64,000 nt of DNA from Azotobacter salinestris (GCF_009363155.1 NZ_CP045302.1:695001-759000), one strand, 5' to 3'. Counted from the stretch's first letter, positions 18,256 through 27,901 are shown. Numbers and translations: made by a program. Notes: generated from the letters alone by a model not told the origin.

Positions 18256-19041
18256 TCAGGAGAACAGCTCGGAGGCCTGGCTGGCTTCGGACAGCTCTTC
18301 GCTGGCCGCCAGTAGCCGCGGCGCCAGCTGGCGCATGCGCGCTTCGCCGAGACGCGCGCTGGGACCGGCGAGGCTGAGCACGCCAATGGGGTGATGATTG
18401 CGCGGGTGGCGGACCACGGCGGCCATGGCCGCGGTGCCGACCGCCGAGCTTTCCACCACCCAGGCGTAGCCGTGTTCGCGGGCCAGACGCAGGCGTTCGA
18501 GCAGTTCCGCCTCGGTGCGCGGCGCGTTGGGGCCCAGTTCGGCACAGTCGATTGGCTTCTGCTGCGCCACGCGGGCCAGCGCCTCCGCGTCGCTCATGCT
18601 GGCCAGCCAGGCATGCCCGGAGGCGGTGGAGGATAGCGGCGCGTCGCGGCCCATGTCCGGGTCGTAGCGCAGCCCGCTGCGGGCGCCCTGCGACTTGGCG
18701 ATCCAGGTCAGGCGCTCGCCGTCGATCACCCCCAGGCGCACCAGTTCGCCGGTTTCCTCGGCCAGACGGTCGAGGATCGGCTGGACCAGGTCGGCGCCGC
18801 TGTTGGCCAGGTAGCGGAAGCCCAGCGCCACCAGCTTGGTGGACAGCTGGTAGCGGCTGGTCTGCGGGTCCTGGCGCACGTAGCCCAGGCGAATCAGGTC
18901 GGCGAGCATGCGGTGGGTGGCGCTCTTGGGGATGTGCAGCCGGTCGGCCAGGTTCTGCAGGGGGACTCCACCGGGATCGGCGGTCAAACTTTCCAGAAGA
19001 CTCAGCGCGCGTTCGATTTGACTGCCAGCCATGTTCAGCAT
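18256..19041 (-). CDS. IclR-family transcriptional regulator
   Basis: 261-residue regulator with an N-terminal winged helix-turn-helix (about residues 8-70, LQNLADRLHIPKSATHRMLADLIRLGYV) and a C-terminal IclR effector-binding domain. It is transcribed towards the oxidoreductase and away from tctBAC, so it probably controls both halves of the cluster in response to the transported compound. ATGs at 19041 and 19032 are both possible starts. The 225 bp between it and the oxidoreductase hold nothing else clear. Confidence 0.9.
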   Translation of the reverse strand: MLNMAGSQIERALSLLESLTADPGGVPLQNLADRLHIPKSATHRMLADLIRLGYVRQDPQTSRYQLSTKLVALGFRYLANSGADLVQPILDRLAEETGELVRLGVIDGERLTWIAKSQGARSGLRYDPDMGRDAPLSSTASGHAWLASMSDAEALARVAQQKPIDCAELGPNAPRTEAELLERLRLAREHGYAWVVESSAVGTAAMAAVVRHPRNHHPIGVLSLAGPSARLGEARMRQLAPRLLAASEELSEASQASELFS

Positions 19042-19444
19042 CCAGGCGGAAATGCCGCGATTCTAAAAGAGCCGGCTGGCCGACGGAAACCGCGTCTTGC
19101 TCCACGCACTGGCCTCAGGGCGCGGCACCGGAGTCATTGTCACCATGTTCGAACCAGTTAGTTTTTGTTCGATTATCGGACATCCTCGATTGATTGCCAT
19201 CGGACTTGCCACCAGTATCTGCGCCAGACGCGACCGGCCCCGGCTGCTCGCGCCACATCACAAATATAAAAAGAAAGGAAAACCGCCCATGCACCATGCC
19301 CTGCTCCGCCTGCTCGTCCGCCCTGTTTCGGCCGTCGTCATGGGCTCCAGGCGACGCCCGCACGCCTGACCTCCGAACCGTCCCATCCTCCATCGATTCG
19401 CCATCCGGGCGTTCGTCCGTGAACCTCCGGCGGAGTGACACGTC
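19042..19444. other. Intergenic control region between iclR-type gene and tctB
   Basis: 403 bp without a gene, lying between divergent transcription units. It contains the palindrome described at 19167-19181 and a short self-complementary GTTCGAAC at 19147-19154. I see no convincing -35/-10 pair. GGAG lies 9 bases before the tctB start. Confidence 0.5.
19167..19181. promoter_or_regulatory. Candidate IclR-family operator
   Basis: GTTCGATTATCGGAC is an imperfect 15-bp palindrome (12 of 15 positions symmetric). It differs at two positions from GTTCGATAATCGCAC, the sequence I recall for the IclR-family regulator PcaR. Its place between the iclR-type gene and the tct operon supports the idea that the local regulator binds it. 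Confidence 0.5.
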
Positions 19445-19918
19445 ATGCGAAAACATCCCGAAAAACTGCTGGCCGGCGAGCTCGGCTTCGCCTGGCTGCT
19501 ACTGGCCCTGGCCGGCGGCGTGGCCATGCTGGCCTACCGGATCGCCGGCTTCAGCGGCATCAGCTCGCCGGGGGCCTTTCCCCTCGGCATCAGCGCGATC
19601 CTGCTGCTGTCGGCCGGCTGCATCCTCGCCCATGCCCTGCGCAAGCAGCCGTCCGGCGCCGACGGCTGGCTCGCCGCCGCACGGCAGTTCTGCCGGCAGC
19701 ATTTTCCCCGGCGCATCCTGGTCTTCACCGCGCTGGCGGTGGCCTATCTGGCCAGCATCCAGTGGGCCAGCTTCTACGTCAGCACCTGCGCCTTCCTGCT
19801 GCTGTCGGTCCTCTACCTGCAGGGCGGCCGGCCGCTGGTCGCACTGCTCACCAGCGCCCTGGCGGTGGGTCTGATCTACCTGCTGTTCAGCCTCGCCTTC
19901 AGCGTCTACCTGCCCTGA
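19445..19918 (+). CDS. tctB: Tripartite tricarboxylate transporter small membrane subunit TctB
   Basis: 157-residue inner membrane protein with four predicted transmembrane helices (about residues 15-33, 45-63, 90-108 and 116-150), the usual size and shape of TctB. Together with TctA and the periplasmic TctC it would import a carboxylate by a secondary transport mechanism. It ends 10 bp before tctA, whose ribosome-binding site GAGGAGA overlaps its last codons. Confidence 0.85.
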   Translation: MRKHPEKLLAGELGFAWLLLALAGGVAMLAYRIAGFSGISSPGAFPLGISAILLLSAGCILAHALRKQPSGADGWLAAARQFCRQHFPRRILVFTALAVAYLASIQWASFYVSTCAFLLLSVLYLQGGRPLVALLTSALAVGLIYLLFSLAFSVYLP

Positions 19919-19928
19919 GGAGATCCCC

Positions 19929-21522
19929 ATGAGCGAAACTCTCTCCTACCTGCTGATGGCCTGGACCGATCCCAACCTGCTGCTGCTGACCGCGCTGGGC
20001 ACCTTCGCCGGCATCTATATCGGCGCCATCCCCGGCCTGTCGGTGACCATGGCGGTGTCGATCCTGGTTTCCTTCACCTTCTCCTGGGAGGTCAACAGTG
20101 CCCTGGCGCTGATCGTCGGCATCTTCATCGGCGGGGTGTACGGCGGCTCGCGCAGCGCCATCCTGCTGAACATCCCCGGCGCGCCCTCCTCGGTGGCCAC
20201 CGCCTTCGACGGCTACCCGCTGGCCAAGGTCGGCGAGGCCGGCCGCGCCATCGGCCTGAGCACGGTGATGTCGGTGATCGGCGGCCTGGCCGGGACCCTG
20301 GTGCTGGCCTGCGCCGCACCGGTGATCGGCGAGCTGGCGCTGCAGTTCGCGCCGCGCGACTACTTCCTGATCGCCGCCCTCGGCCTGCTGCTGGTCGGCA
20401 GCCTGGCCGAAGGCTCGCTGGCCAAGGGCGTGTTCGCCGCCGCGCTGGGCACGGTGATCGGCCTGGTCGGCATGGACCCGGTAACCGCCCAGGGCCGCTT
20501 CACCCTCGGCCAGCTCGAGCTGATGGGCGGCATCCACTACGTGGTGGTGATGATCGGCCTGTTCGGCGTCGCCGAAGCCTTCTACCAGCTGCACAGCCTG
20601 GACGTGGCGCCGGTGCGCCAGCAGGTCAGCAGGTCAGCAGGTCAGCAGGTCAGCAGGTCAGCAGGTCAGCAGGTCAGCAGGTCAGCAGGTCAGCAGGTCA
20701 GCAGGTCAGCAGGTCAGCAAGATAGTGCCGTCGCTGGCCATGGTGCTGAAGTGCCTGCCGCTGTCGCTGCGCACCGCGGTGATTGGCGTGCTGGTCGGCG
20801 CCCTTCCCGGCGTCGGCGGCGACATCGCCGCGCTGATGGCCTACGACCACGCCAAGCGTACGGTGAAGAACCCCAGCCGGCCGTTCGGCCAGGGCGCCTA
20901 CGAAGGCCTGGTGGCGCCGGAAACCGCCAACAGCGCGGCGGTCGGCGGCGCCTACGTGCCGATGCTGACCCTTGGCATCCCGGGCGATGCGGTGATCGCG
21001 GTGATCATTGGCGCGCTGGTGATCCATGGCCTCAACCCCGGCCCGATGCTGATGGTGGAAAGCCCGCACATCTTCTGGTTCACCGTGGGCAACCTGGCGC
21101 TGGCCAACCTCTTCCTGCTGGTGTTCGGCCTGATGGGCATCAGGCTGTTCGCCAAGCTGGTCGAGCTGCCCAAGGCCATCCTGATCCCGCTGATCCTGGT
21201 GCTCTGCGTGGTCGGCACCTACTCGATCAACAGCAGCATGACCGAGGTGTACTGGATGCTCGGCTTCGGCCTGCTCGGCTACTTCCTCAAGGCCTTCGGC
21301 TTCCAGATGGGCCCGGTGATCCTCGGCGTGATCCTCGGCCCGATGATGGACAACGCCTGGCGCCAGGCCATGGCCTCGGTCGGCAACAGCCTGGTCGAGC
21401 TGCTCGGCGAGCTCGTCACCAACCCGGTGTCGCTGATCCTGACCCTGGGCATCGCCCTGGTCCTGCTCGGCAAGAGCCCCGCCCGGGGTTGGCTGAAAAG
21501 ACGTCCCCCCCTGACCCACTGA
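19929..21522 (+). pseudogene. tctA: Transporter large subunit tctA, interrupted in frame by an 8-bp repeat tract
   Basis: Large membrane subunit (about 500 residues, 9-12 helices) of a tripartite tricarboxylate transporter. The first part reads from 19929 (MSETLSYLLMAW) to the repeat; the second part, IVPSLAMVLKCLPLSL to the stop at 21522, is in another frame. Between them are twelve copies of AGGTCAGC. With a single copy the gene reads RQQVSKIVPSL with no break, so one copy is probably ancestral. Each added copy shifts the frame by two; 1, 4, 7, 10 or 13 copies restore it, 12 does not. The gene is therefore off as sequenced, but may be reversible. No other damage is visible. Confidence 0.85.
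20623..20718 (+). repeat. Octanucleotide tandem repeat (AGGTCAGC x12) inside tctA
   Basis: Twelve perfect, uninterrupted copies of an 8-bp unit, 96 bp in all, flanked by GCGCC before and AAGATAG after. In the upstream reading frame it encodes a repeating QQVSRSAG. The unit length is not a multiple of three, so copy-number change switches the reading frame. This has the form of a simple-sequence contingency locus. Confidence 0.97.
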
Positions 21523-21864
21523 TGCAAGAACAACAACAAGCGGAGTACATCATGCTCAAGAAACTGCTCGTCGGACTGACCTTCGCCGCCGGCACCGCCG
21601 GCTTCGCGCTGGCCGCCCATGCCGCCGGCTATCCCGAGCGCCCCATCCAGGCGGTGATCCCCTGGGGCGCCGGCGGCGCCACCGACAACGTGATGCGCAG
21701 CCTGTCGCCCTACGCGGAGAAGGAGCTGGGCGGCAAGCTGATCCTCAGCAACCGCCCGGGCGGCACCGCGGTGATCGGCACCACCTATGTCCTCGGCCAG
21801 CAGCCCAACGGCTACACCCTGCTGCTCGGCGCGGAGAACCCGCAGCTGTATCCGGTACTCGGCC

Positions 21865-23390
21865 CTTTCAATTACCCATATCTGCGAGCGGTCCATATGA
21901 GCTTGTGACAAGAGGTCGCCCCATGATTCATTGGAGGCACCGAAACGCATAGCCGAGGTGTCCCATGGACCGCTCTGTTTTGGCTGACGCCTCCTGGGTT
22001 GAACAGGAACTCGCCGGCTCGACGTTCCGGGACGAACGCCTTGGCCGGCGGCTGCGCAAGCTGCTGCTGCAAATGGCGAATGCCGTGGGAGAACCCATCC
22101 CGCTGGCCTGCCAGGACTGGGCGAATACCAAGGCGGCCTACCGCTTCCTTTCCAACACGGCGGTAGACGAGGCGCGGATTCTGGCCGGGCACTTCCAGTC
22201 GACGCGTATTCGCGCTGCTGCCGTCGACGGTCCCCTGCTGGTCCTTCAGGATACGACCGAGTTTTCGTACAAGCGGGCGCACCCCGAGCAGATCGGCACG
22301 CTTACCACCATCCCCGGCCGGAAAACCGATGGCCGCAGGCCCATGCATACGCTCTGTGGCCTGCTGATGCATTCCAGCCTGGTCGTCACGCCGGAGGGGC
22401 TCCCCCTGGGACTGGCCGCAATCCGCTTCTGGACACGCTCGAAGTTCAGGGGAGTGACGGCTCTCAAGCGCCGGATCAATCCGACCCGCGTGCCGATCGA
22501 GCACAAGGAGAGCGTCCGCTGGCTGGAAAACCTGCGCGATGCCACCGCGCTGCTCGGCGATCCGGCACGGCTGGTCCATGTCGGGGACCGGGAAAACGAT
22601 ATCTATGAGTTCTTCTGTGCGGCACGCTCTGCCGGTACCCATTTCCTTGTCAGGACCTGTGTCGACCGCCTGGCCGGCAGCGGCAAACAGACGATTGCCG
22701 ACCAGATGAGCGAGGTTGCCGTCCAGGGACTTCATGACGTCCTGGTCGAAGAGGGCAGGAAAACCACCCGAGCCATCGTCGAGCTGCGTTATCGTCGTAT
22801 CCACGTGCTACCGCCGATCGGCAAGCAGAAACGTTATTCGGCCATCGACCTGACCGTGATCCAGGCGCGGGAGCGTGGGGAGCCGAGCGGCAGGCCGGCC
22901 ATCGATTGGCAGCTCATCACCGACTTGCCGGTCACCTCGCCGCAGGAGGCGATCGAGAAGCTTGACTGGTATGCCCTGCGTTGGAAGATCGAGTCGTTCC
23001 ACAAGATCCTGAAATCCGGCTGCCGTGCGGAGGAAGCCAGGCTCAGGACGGCCGAGCGTCTGGTCAATCTCATAGCCTTGTTCTGCATCATTGCCTGGCG
23101 TCTGTTCTGGATGGCCATGCTCAACCGCACCGAGCCTGAGGCCTCTCCCCGCATTGCCTTGACCCGGGACGAAATTGGCCTGCTTGACCGGATGATCGAC
23201 GCCACCGGCCAGCCTCCTCCATCGAGGACACTTTCCGACTACTTGATTCACATTGCGAGGCTTGGCGGCTATCTCGCCCGTGCCTCGGATCCGCCACCCG
23301 GCAATGTCGTTCTCTGGCGAGGCTGGTGCCGTCTCATGGACATCAAGCTGGGAGCACTACTCGTCGCTTCCCGCTATGGGTAATTGAAAG
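21865..23390 (+). mobile_element. IS4-family insertion sequence (IS50-like), 1526 bp
   Basis: Terminal inverted repeats CTTTCAATTACCCATA are perfect over 16 bp, at 21865-21880 and 23375-23390. The element is flanked by direct repeats TACTCGGCC at 21856-21864 and 23391-23399, a 9-bp target duplication as made by IS50/IS10-type elements. It carries one transposase gene, whose stop codon lies inside the right repeat. It interrupts tctC. Confidence 0.95.
21965..23383 (+). CDS. IS4-family transposase (Tn5/IS50 type)
   Basis: 472-residue DDE transposase, close in length to Tn5 transposase (476). Visible parts are the N-terminal DNA-binding region (FRDERLGRRLRKLL, DWANTKAAYRFLSN), the first catalytic aspartate in VLQDTTEFSY, the second in HVGDRENDIYEF, and the YREK signature with the glutamate in YALRWKIESFHKILKSG. 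The frame is complete, so the enzyme may be active. Confidence 0.95.
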   Translation: MDRSVLADASWVEQELAGSTFRDERLGRRLRKLLLQMANAVGEPIPLACQDWANTKAAYRFLSNTAVDEARILAGHFQSTRIRAAAVDGPLLVLQDTTEFSYKRAHPEQIGTLTTIPGRKTDGRRPMHTLCGLLMHSSLVVTPEGLPLGLAAIRFWTRSKFRGVTALKRRINPTRVPIEHKESVRWLENLRDATALLGDPARLVHVGDRENDIYEFFCAARSAGTHFLVRTCVDRLAGSGKQTIADQMSEVAVQGLHDVLVEEGRKTTRAIVELRYRRIHVLPPIGKQKRYSAIDLTVIQARERGEPSGRPAIDWQLITDLPVTSPQEAIEKLDWYALRWKIESFHKILKSGCRAEEARLRTAERLVNLIALFCIIAWRLFWMAMLNRTEPEASPRIALTRDEIGLLDRMIDATGQPPPSRTLSDYLIHIARLGGYLARASDPPPGNVVLWRGWCRLMDIKLGALLVASRYG

Positions 23391-24088
23391 TACTCGGCCT
23401 GGCCCAGTACGACTACGGCGCCCTCTACCCGATCAACCTGATCGGCCAGAACGTGGCGGTCATCGCCACCCATGCCGACAGCATGGCCGACCTGCTGGCC
23501 GCGGCCAAGGCCGCCCCCGGCACCCTGCGCATGGGCGGCGCCGGTGCCGGCGCCCTGCCGAGCACGGTGCACGCGATGATCAAGGCGGTCGGCGAACTCG
23601 ACGTGCGCGAGGTGACCTTCGGTGGCGACGGTCCCGGCATCACCGCGCTGATGGGCAAGCACATCGACTTCATGCCGCTCAGCCTGGCTGCCGCCAAGGA
23701 GCTGATCCGCACCGGCAAGCTCAAGGCCCTGGCGGTGGTGAACGCCGAGGAAGTGCCGGAGCTGCCGGGCGTCGAGCCGATCAGCAAGGCGCTGCCGGCA
23801 ATCGCCGAGTACCTGCCGTGGGGACCGTTCTGGGGTGTCTGGGTGCACAAGGATACGCCCGAGGACATCAAGCAGAAGCTGACCGCGGCCTATGCCAAGG
23901 CAGTGGCCACGCCCGAGTTCCAGGCCTTCCTCAAGAACTACGGCGCCAAGTCGCTGAATCTCTCCGGCGACGAGGCCACCCGGTATCTGCAGCGCTGGCA
24001 GTCGGTCACCGCCTGGTCGATGTACAAGGCCAAGGCGGTGGCGACCTCGCCGGACACGCTGGGCATCGCCAGACCGTAATCCCCTTCG

Positions 24089-24109
24089 GGCCCGGCACTT
24101 CGCCGGGCC
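24089..24109 (+). terminator. Possible terminator after tctC
   Basis: GGCCCGGC-ACTTC-GCCGGGCC is a perfect 8-bp stem with a 5-base loop starting 10 bp after the tctC stop. It is followed by TCTCG rather than a clear U-run. Confidence 0.45.
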
Positions 24110-24152
24110 TCTCGCCCGGGACTGAGGGCCCTGCTCGGCCCCCGGCCAAGGC

Positions 24153-24320
24153 TCAGCGCTTCTTCTTCGGCTTACCGGCGGGCTTCTTCTTTTTGCCCTG
24201 GGGCAGCGGCAGGGCCTGGGCGAAGGCCTGGCGCACGTTGTTCAGGCGTTTCTCGTGCAGGTCGTGGATGCGCTTGCTGCGCTCGCTGCTGAAGTCGATC
24301 AGGTTGTCGTCGGGACTCAT
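24153..24320 (-). CDS. Small basic conserved protein translated with alkB
   Basis: 55 residues beginning MSPDDNLIDFSSERSKRIHD, with a helical middle and a lysine-rich tail (KKKKPAGKPKKKR). Its ATG overlaps the alkB stop as ATGA, which points to translational coupling and decides this start over a longer in-frame one. The basic tail suggests nucleic-acid or membrane contact, but I cannot name a function. Confidence 0.6.
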   Translation of the reverse strand: MSPDDNLIDFSSERSKRIHDLHEKRLNNVRQAFAQALPLPQGKKKKPAGKPKKKR

Positions 24321-24943
24321 GGCTGCGGATGCACCTGGCGGAAGGTCAGATTCAGGCGTGGCGCGCAGGGTTTGCGCGTCTTCGCCACCTGATGCTGCCA
24401 ATGATGCTGCGTCGCGCCGGCCATGACCAGCACGGAACCGTGTTCGAGCAGCAGCGAATGCTCGATGCGCGTCTGTCCGATCCGGCGCAGGTCGAAGCGC
24501 CGGGCTCCGCCCAGGCTGAGCGAGACGATCAGCGGATTGCGCCCCAGCTCGGCCTCGTCGTCGCTGTGCCAGCCCATGGAGTCCCGGCCGTCGCGGTAAT
24601 GGTTGAGCAGCACGCCGTTCAGCGGCTGGCCGGCGAGTTCCTCCAGGGCGACACGGATCTCCGCCAGAAGCGCTGTCCAGGGCAGCGGCGGGTGGGTCAG
24701 CCCGGAGTAGCGATAGGCGGCATCGCCATACCAGGCGACCTGGCGCGGTACCGGATACAGGCGTCCGTAGAGCCGCACCTGCGGCTGCTCCCAGGGGGTT
24801 TCCGCGAGCAGGGCGGCCAGCCAGCGGTCGGCGGTGGCACCGTCCACCCAGCCGGGCAGGTAGCGCAGTTCGGCATCGGGCAGGTCCGCGACTGAGGCTT
24901 CGAATAGCGGCATGGCGAGAGCGACGGATTGCAGGGCATTCAT
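24317..24943 (-). CDS. alkB: AlkB-like 2-oxoglutarate/Fe(II) DNA repair dioxygenase
   Basis: 208-residue oxidative demethylase that would remove alkyl groups such as 1-methyladenine and 3-methylcytosine from DNA. The iron ligands H126 and D128 (WHSDDE) and H184 (HHWQHQV), and the 2-oxoglutarate-binding RLNLTFR (R196, R202), are present, and NHYRDGRDSMGWHSDDE is typical of the subgroup with human ALKBH2/3. The start at 24943 is taken where homology begins. It is divergent from rapA. Confidence 0.88.
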   Translation of the reverse strand: MNALQSVALAMPLFEASVADLPDAELRYLPGWVDGATADRWLAALLAETPWEQPQVRLYGRLYPVPRQVAWYGDAAYRYSGLTHPPLPWTALLAEIRVALEELAGQPLNGVLLNHYRDGRDSMGWHSDDEAELGRNPLIVSLSLGGARRFDLRRIGQTRIEHSLLLEHGSVLVMAGATQHHWQHQVAKTRKPCAPRLNLTFRQVHPQP

Positions 24944-25051
24944 CCTACACCGGCGAGGACTACGCTTTCCCATAAATGCGCCGGCAGTCGACGTCGATCT
25001 ACCCAGGGCATTCCGTTACCATAGCCGGCCTTTTTTACAGCGGAGACAGGC

Positions 25052-27901
25052 ATGGTGCAGCAATATCAACCGGGGCAGCGCTGGATCAGCGACAGCGAGG
25101 CGGAACTCGGGCTCGGAACCATTCTCACCGCGGATGGCCGACTGCTCACCGTGCTCTATCCGGCCACCGGCGAAACCCGCCAGTACGCCCAGCGCAATGC
25201 GCCCCTGACCCGCGTGCGCTTCGCCCCGGGCGACGAGATCACCCACTTCGACGGCTGGAAGATGACCGTCCGCGAGGTCGAGGATCACGACGGCCTGCTC
25301 GTCTATCACGGTCTCGACGGGCAGAACCAGGGCTGCAGCCTGCCGGAAACCCAGCTGTCCAACTTCATCCAGTTCCGCCTGGCCAGCGACCGCCTGTTCG
25401 CCGGGCAGATCGACCCGCTGTCCTGGTTCGGCCTGCGCTACCACACCCTGGAGCACCGCAGCCGCCTGCTGCAGTCCTCGCTCTGGGGCCTGGCCGGCGC
25501 CCGCGCCCAGCCGATCGCCCATCAGTTGCATATCGCCCGCGAAGTCGCCGACCGCATCGCCCCGCGCGTGCTGTTGGCCGACGAGGTGGGCCTGGGCAAG
25601 ACCATCGAGGCCGGCCTTGTCATCCATCGCCAGCTGCTCTCCGGCCGCGCCGGGCGGGTGCTGATCCTGGTTCCGGAGAACCTCCAGCACCAGTGGCTGG
25701 TGGAGATGCGCCGGCGTTTCAACCTGGACGTGGCGCTGTACGACGCCGAACGCTTCGCCGAGAGCGATGCCAGCAATCCCTTCGAGGACACCCAGCTGGC
25801 GCTGGTCTCCCTGGAGTGGCTGACCGCCGCCGAGCACGCCCAGGACGCCGCCTTCGCCGCCGGCTGGGATCTGCTGGTGGTGGACGAGGCCCACCACCTG
25901 GTCTGGCACCCCGAGCAGCCGAGCGCCGAATACGCGCTGGTCGAGCAGCTCGCCCAGGTCATCCCCGGCGTGCTGCTGCTCACCGCCACCCCCGAGCAGC
26001 TCGGCCAGGAGAGCCACTTCGCCCGCCTGCGCCTGCTCGACCCCGACCGCTTCCACGACCTCGAGGCCTTCCGCGCCGAGAGCGCCAACTACCGCCCGGT
26101 CGCCGAGGCGGTGCAGGAGCTGCTCGACGAAGGCCGTCTCTCCGAGCGGGCCCACGAGGTCATCCATGGCTTCCTCGGCGCCGAGGGCGAGGCGCTGCTC
26201 GCCGCGGTCAGCGACGGTGACATCCAGGCCAGCGCACGCCTGACCCGCGAGCTGCTCGACCGCCACGGCACCGGCCGGGTGCTGTTCCGCAACACCCGCG
26301 CCGCGGTGCAGGGCTTTCCCGAGCGCCAGTTGCACCCCTACCCGCTGCCGAGCCCGGCCGAGTACCTGGAGCTGCCGGTCGGCGAACACGCCGATCTGTA
26401 TCCGGAGGTGAGCTACCAGGCCCAGCAGGAAGACGGCGTCGACGAGAACCGCTGGTGGCGCCTCGACCCGCGCGTCGAATGGCTGATCGACACCCTGAAG
26501 ATGCTGAAGAAGGTCAAGGTGCTGGTGATCTGCGCCCACGCCGAGACCGCCCTCGACCTGGAGGACGCCCTGCGGGTGCGCTCCGGCATCCCGGCCACGG
26601 TGTTCCACGAGGGCATGAGCATCCTCGAGCGCGACCGCGCGGCAGCCTACTTCGCCGACGAGGAGTTCGGCGCCCAGGTGCTGATCTGCTCGGAAATCGG
26701 CAGCGAGGGCCGCAACTTCCAGTTCGCCCACCATCTGGTGATGTTCGACCTGCCGGCCCACCCGGACCTGCTCGAGCAGCGCATCGGCCGCCTTGATCGC
26801 ATCGGCCAGAAGCACAGCATCCAGCTGCACGTGCCCTACCTGGAGAACAGCGCCCAGGAGCGGCTGTTCCAGTGGTACCACCAGGCGCTGAACGCCTTCC
26901 TCGCCACCTGCCCCACCGGCAACGCCCTGCACCACCAGTTCGGCCCGTGCCTGCTGCCGCTACTGGAGGACGGCGAAGACGATGCGTGGCAGGACCTGCT
27001 GGATGCGGCTTGCGCCGAACGCGAACGTCTGGAAAGCGAGCTGCATGCCGGCCGCGACCGCCTGCTGGAACTCAACTCCCGCGGCGGCGGCGAGGGCGAT
27101 GCACTGGTCGAGGCCATCGAGGAACAGGACGACCAGTACGCCCTGCCGATCTACATGGAAGAGCTGTTCAACGCCTTCGGCATCGACAGCGAGGACCATT
27201 CGGAGAACGCGCTGATCCTGCGCCCCAGCGAGAAGATGCTCGACGCCAGCTTCCCGCTGGGCAGCGACGAGGCGGTGACCGTCAGCTACGACCGCAACCA
27301 GGCGCTGGCCCGCGAGGACATGCAGTTCCTCACCTGGGAACACCCCATGGTGCAAGGCGGCATGGACCTGGTGCTGTCCGGCTCGATGGGCAACACCGCG
27401 GTGGCGCTGATCAAGAACAAGGCGCTCAAGCCTGGCACCGTGCTGCTCGAACTGCTCTACGTCAGCGAGGTGGTGGCGCCGCGCGCCCTGCAGCTCGGCC
27501 GCTTCCTGCCGCCGCTGGCACTGCGCTGCCTGCTCGATCCCAACGGCAACGACCTGGCGCCGAAGGTCGCCTTCGATACCCTCAACGACCAGCTGGAAAG
27601 CGTGCCGCGCGGCAGCGCCAACAAGTTCGTGCAGGCCCAGCGCGACGTGCTGGCCAGGCAGATCAACGCCGCCGAGTCCAAGGTCGCGCCGCGCCATGCC
27701 GAGCGCGTCGCCGAGGCGCGGCAGCGGCTCACGGCCAGCCTCGACGAGGAGCTGGCGCGTCTGACCGCGCTCCGGGCGGTCAACCCGAGCGTGCGCGACA
27801 GCGAACTGGAAGCCCTGCGCCGGCAGCGCGAGGAGGGTCTGGCCATGCTCGACAAGGCGGCCCTGCGCCTGGAGGCGATCCGCGTGATGGTGGCCGGCTG
27901 A
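25052..27901 (+). CDS. rapA: RNA polymerase-associated protein RapA (HepA)
   Basis: 949-residue Swi2/Snf2-type ATPase that binds RNA polymerase and helps recycle it after transcription. Order: N-terminal Tudor-like domains ([20 protein letters not shown]), helicase ATP-binding domain with Walker A K183 ([12 protein letters not shown]) and DEAH at 278-281, then the helicase C domain with [19 protein letters not shown] and [11 protein letters not shown], then the RapA-specific C-terminal part. Length fits the usual 948-968. It stands alone, and a strong hairpin follows. Confidence 0.97.
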   Translation: MVQQYQPGQRWISDSEAELGLGTILTADGRLLTVLYPATGETRQYAQRNAPLTRVRFAPGDEITHFDGWKMTVREVEDHDGLLVYHGLDGQNQGCSLPETQLSNFIQFRLASDRLFAGQIDPLSWFGLRYHTLEHRSRLLQSSLWGLAGARAQPIAHQLHIAREVADRIAPRVLLADEVGLGKTIEAGLVIHRQLLSGRAGRVLILVPENLQHQWLVEMRRRFNLDVALYDAERFAESDASNPFEDTQLALVSLEWLTAAEHAQDAAFAAGWDLLVVDEAHHLVWHPEQPSAEYALVEQLAQVIPGVLLLTATPEQLGQESHFARLRLLDPDRFHDLEAFRAESANYRPVAEAVQELLDEGRLSERAHEVIHGFLGAEGEALLAAVSDGDIQASARLTRELLDRHGTGRVLFRNTRAAVQGFPERQLHPYPLPSPAEYLELPVGEHADLYPEVSYQAQQEDGVDENRWWRLDPRVEWLIDTLKMLKKVKVLVICAHAETALDLEDALRVRSGIPATVFHEGMSILERDRAAAYFADEEFGAQVLICSEIGSEGRNFQFAHHLVMFDLPAHPDLLEQRIGRLDRIGQKHSIQLHVPYLENSAQERLFQWYHQALNAFLATCPTGNALHHQFGPCLLPLLEDGEDDAWQDLLDAACAERERLESELHAGRDRLLELNSRGGGEGDALVEAIEEQDDQYALPIYMEELFNAFGIDSEDHSENALILRPSEKMLDASFPLGSDEAVTVSYDRNQALAREDMQFLTWEHPMVQGGMDLVLSGSMGNTAVALIKNKALKPGTVLLELLYVSEVVAPRALQLGRFLPPLALRCLLDPNGNDLAPKVAFDTLNDQLESVPRGSANKFVQAQRDVLARQINAAESKVAPRHAERVAEARQRLTASLDEELARLTALRAVNPSVRDSELEALRRQREEGLAMLDKAALRLEAIRVMVAG

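Larger units (their letters stand above)
21552..24079 (+). pseudogene. tctC: Tripartite transporter binding protein tctC, split by an insertion sequence
   Basis: Periplasmic solute-binding protein of the Bug/TctC family, with a signal peptide (residues 1-25) and GYPERPIQAVIPWGAGGATD at the start of the mature protein. The coding sequence stops being tctC at 21864 and resumes at 23400. Removing the element and one copy of the 9-bp duplication joins LYPVLG to LAQYDYG in frame and gives 330 residues, the normal family length. The 3' part shows no further mutation, so the insertion appears recent. Confidence 0.93.

Noticed and set aside
20623-20718. tctA repeat considered as a coding repeat domain
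   Set aside because: The ancestral single-copy junction reads straight through in frame, no transporter of this family needs a QQVSRSAG repeat, and 12 copies break the frame.
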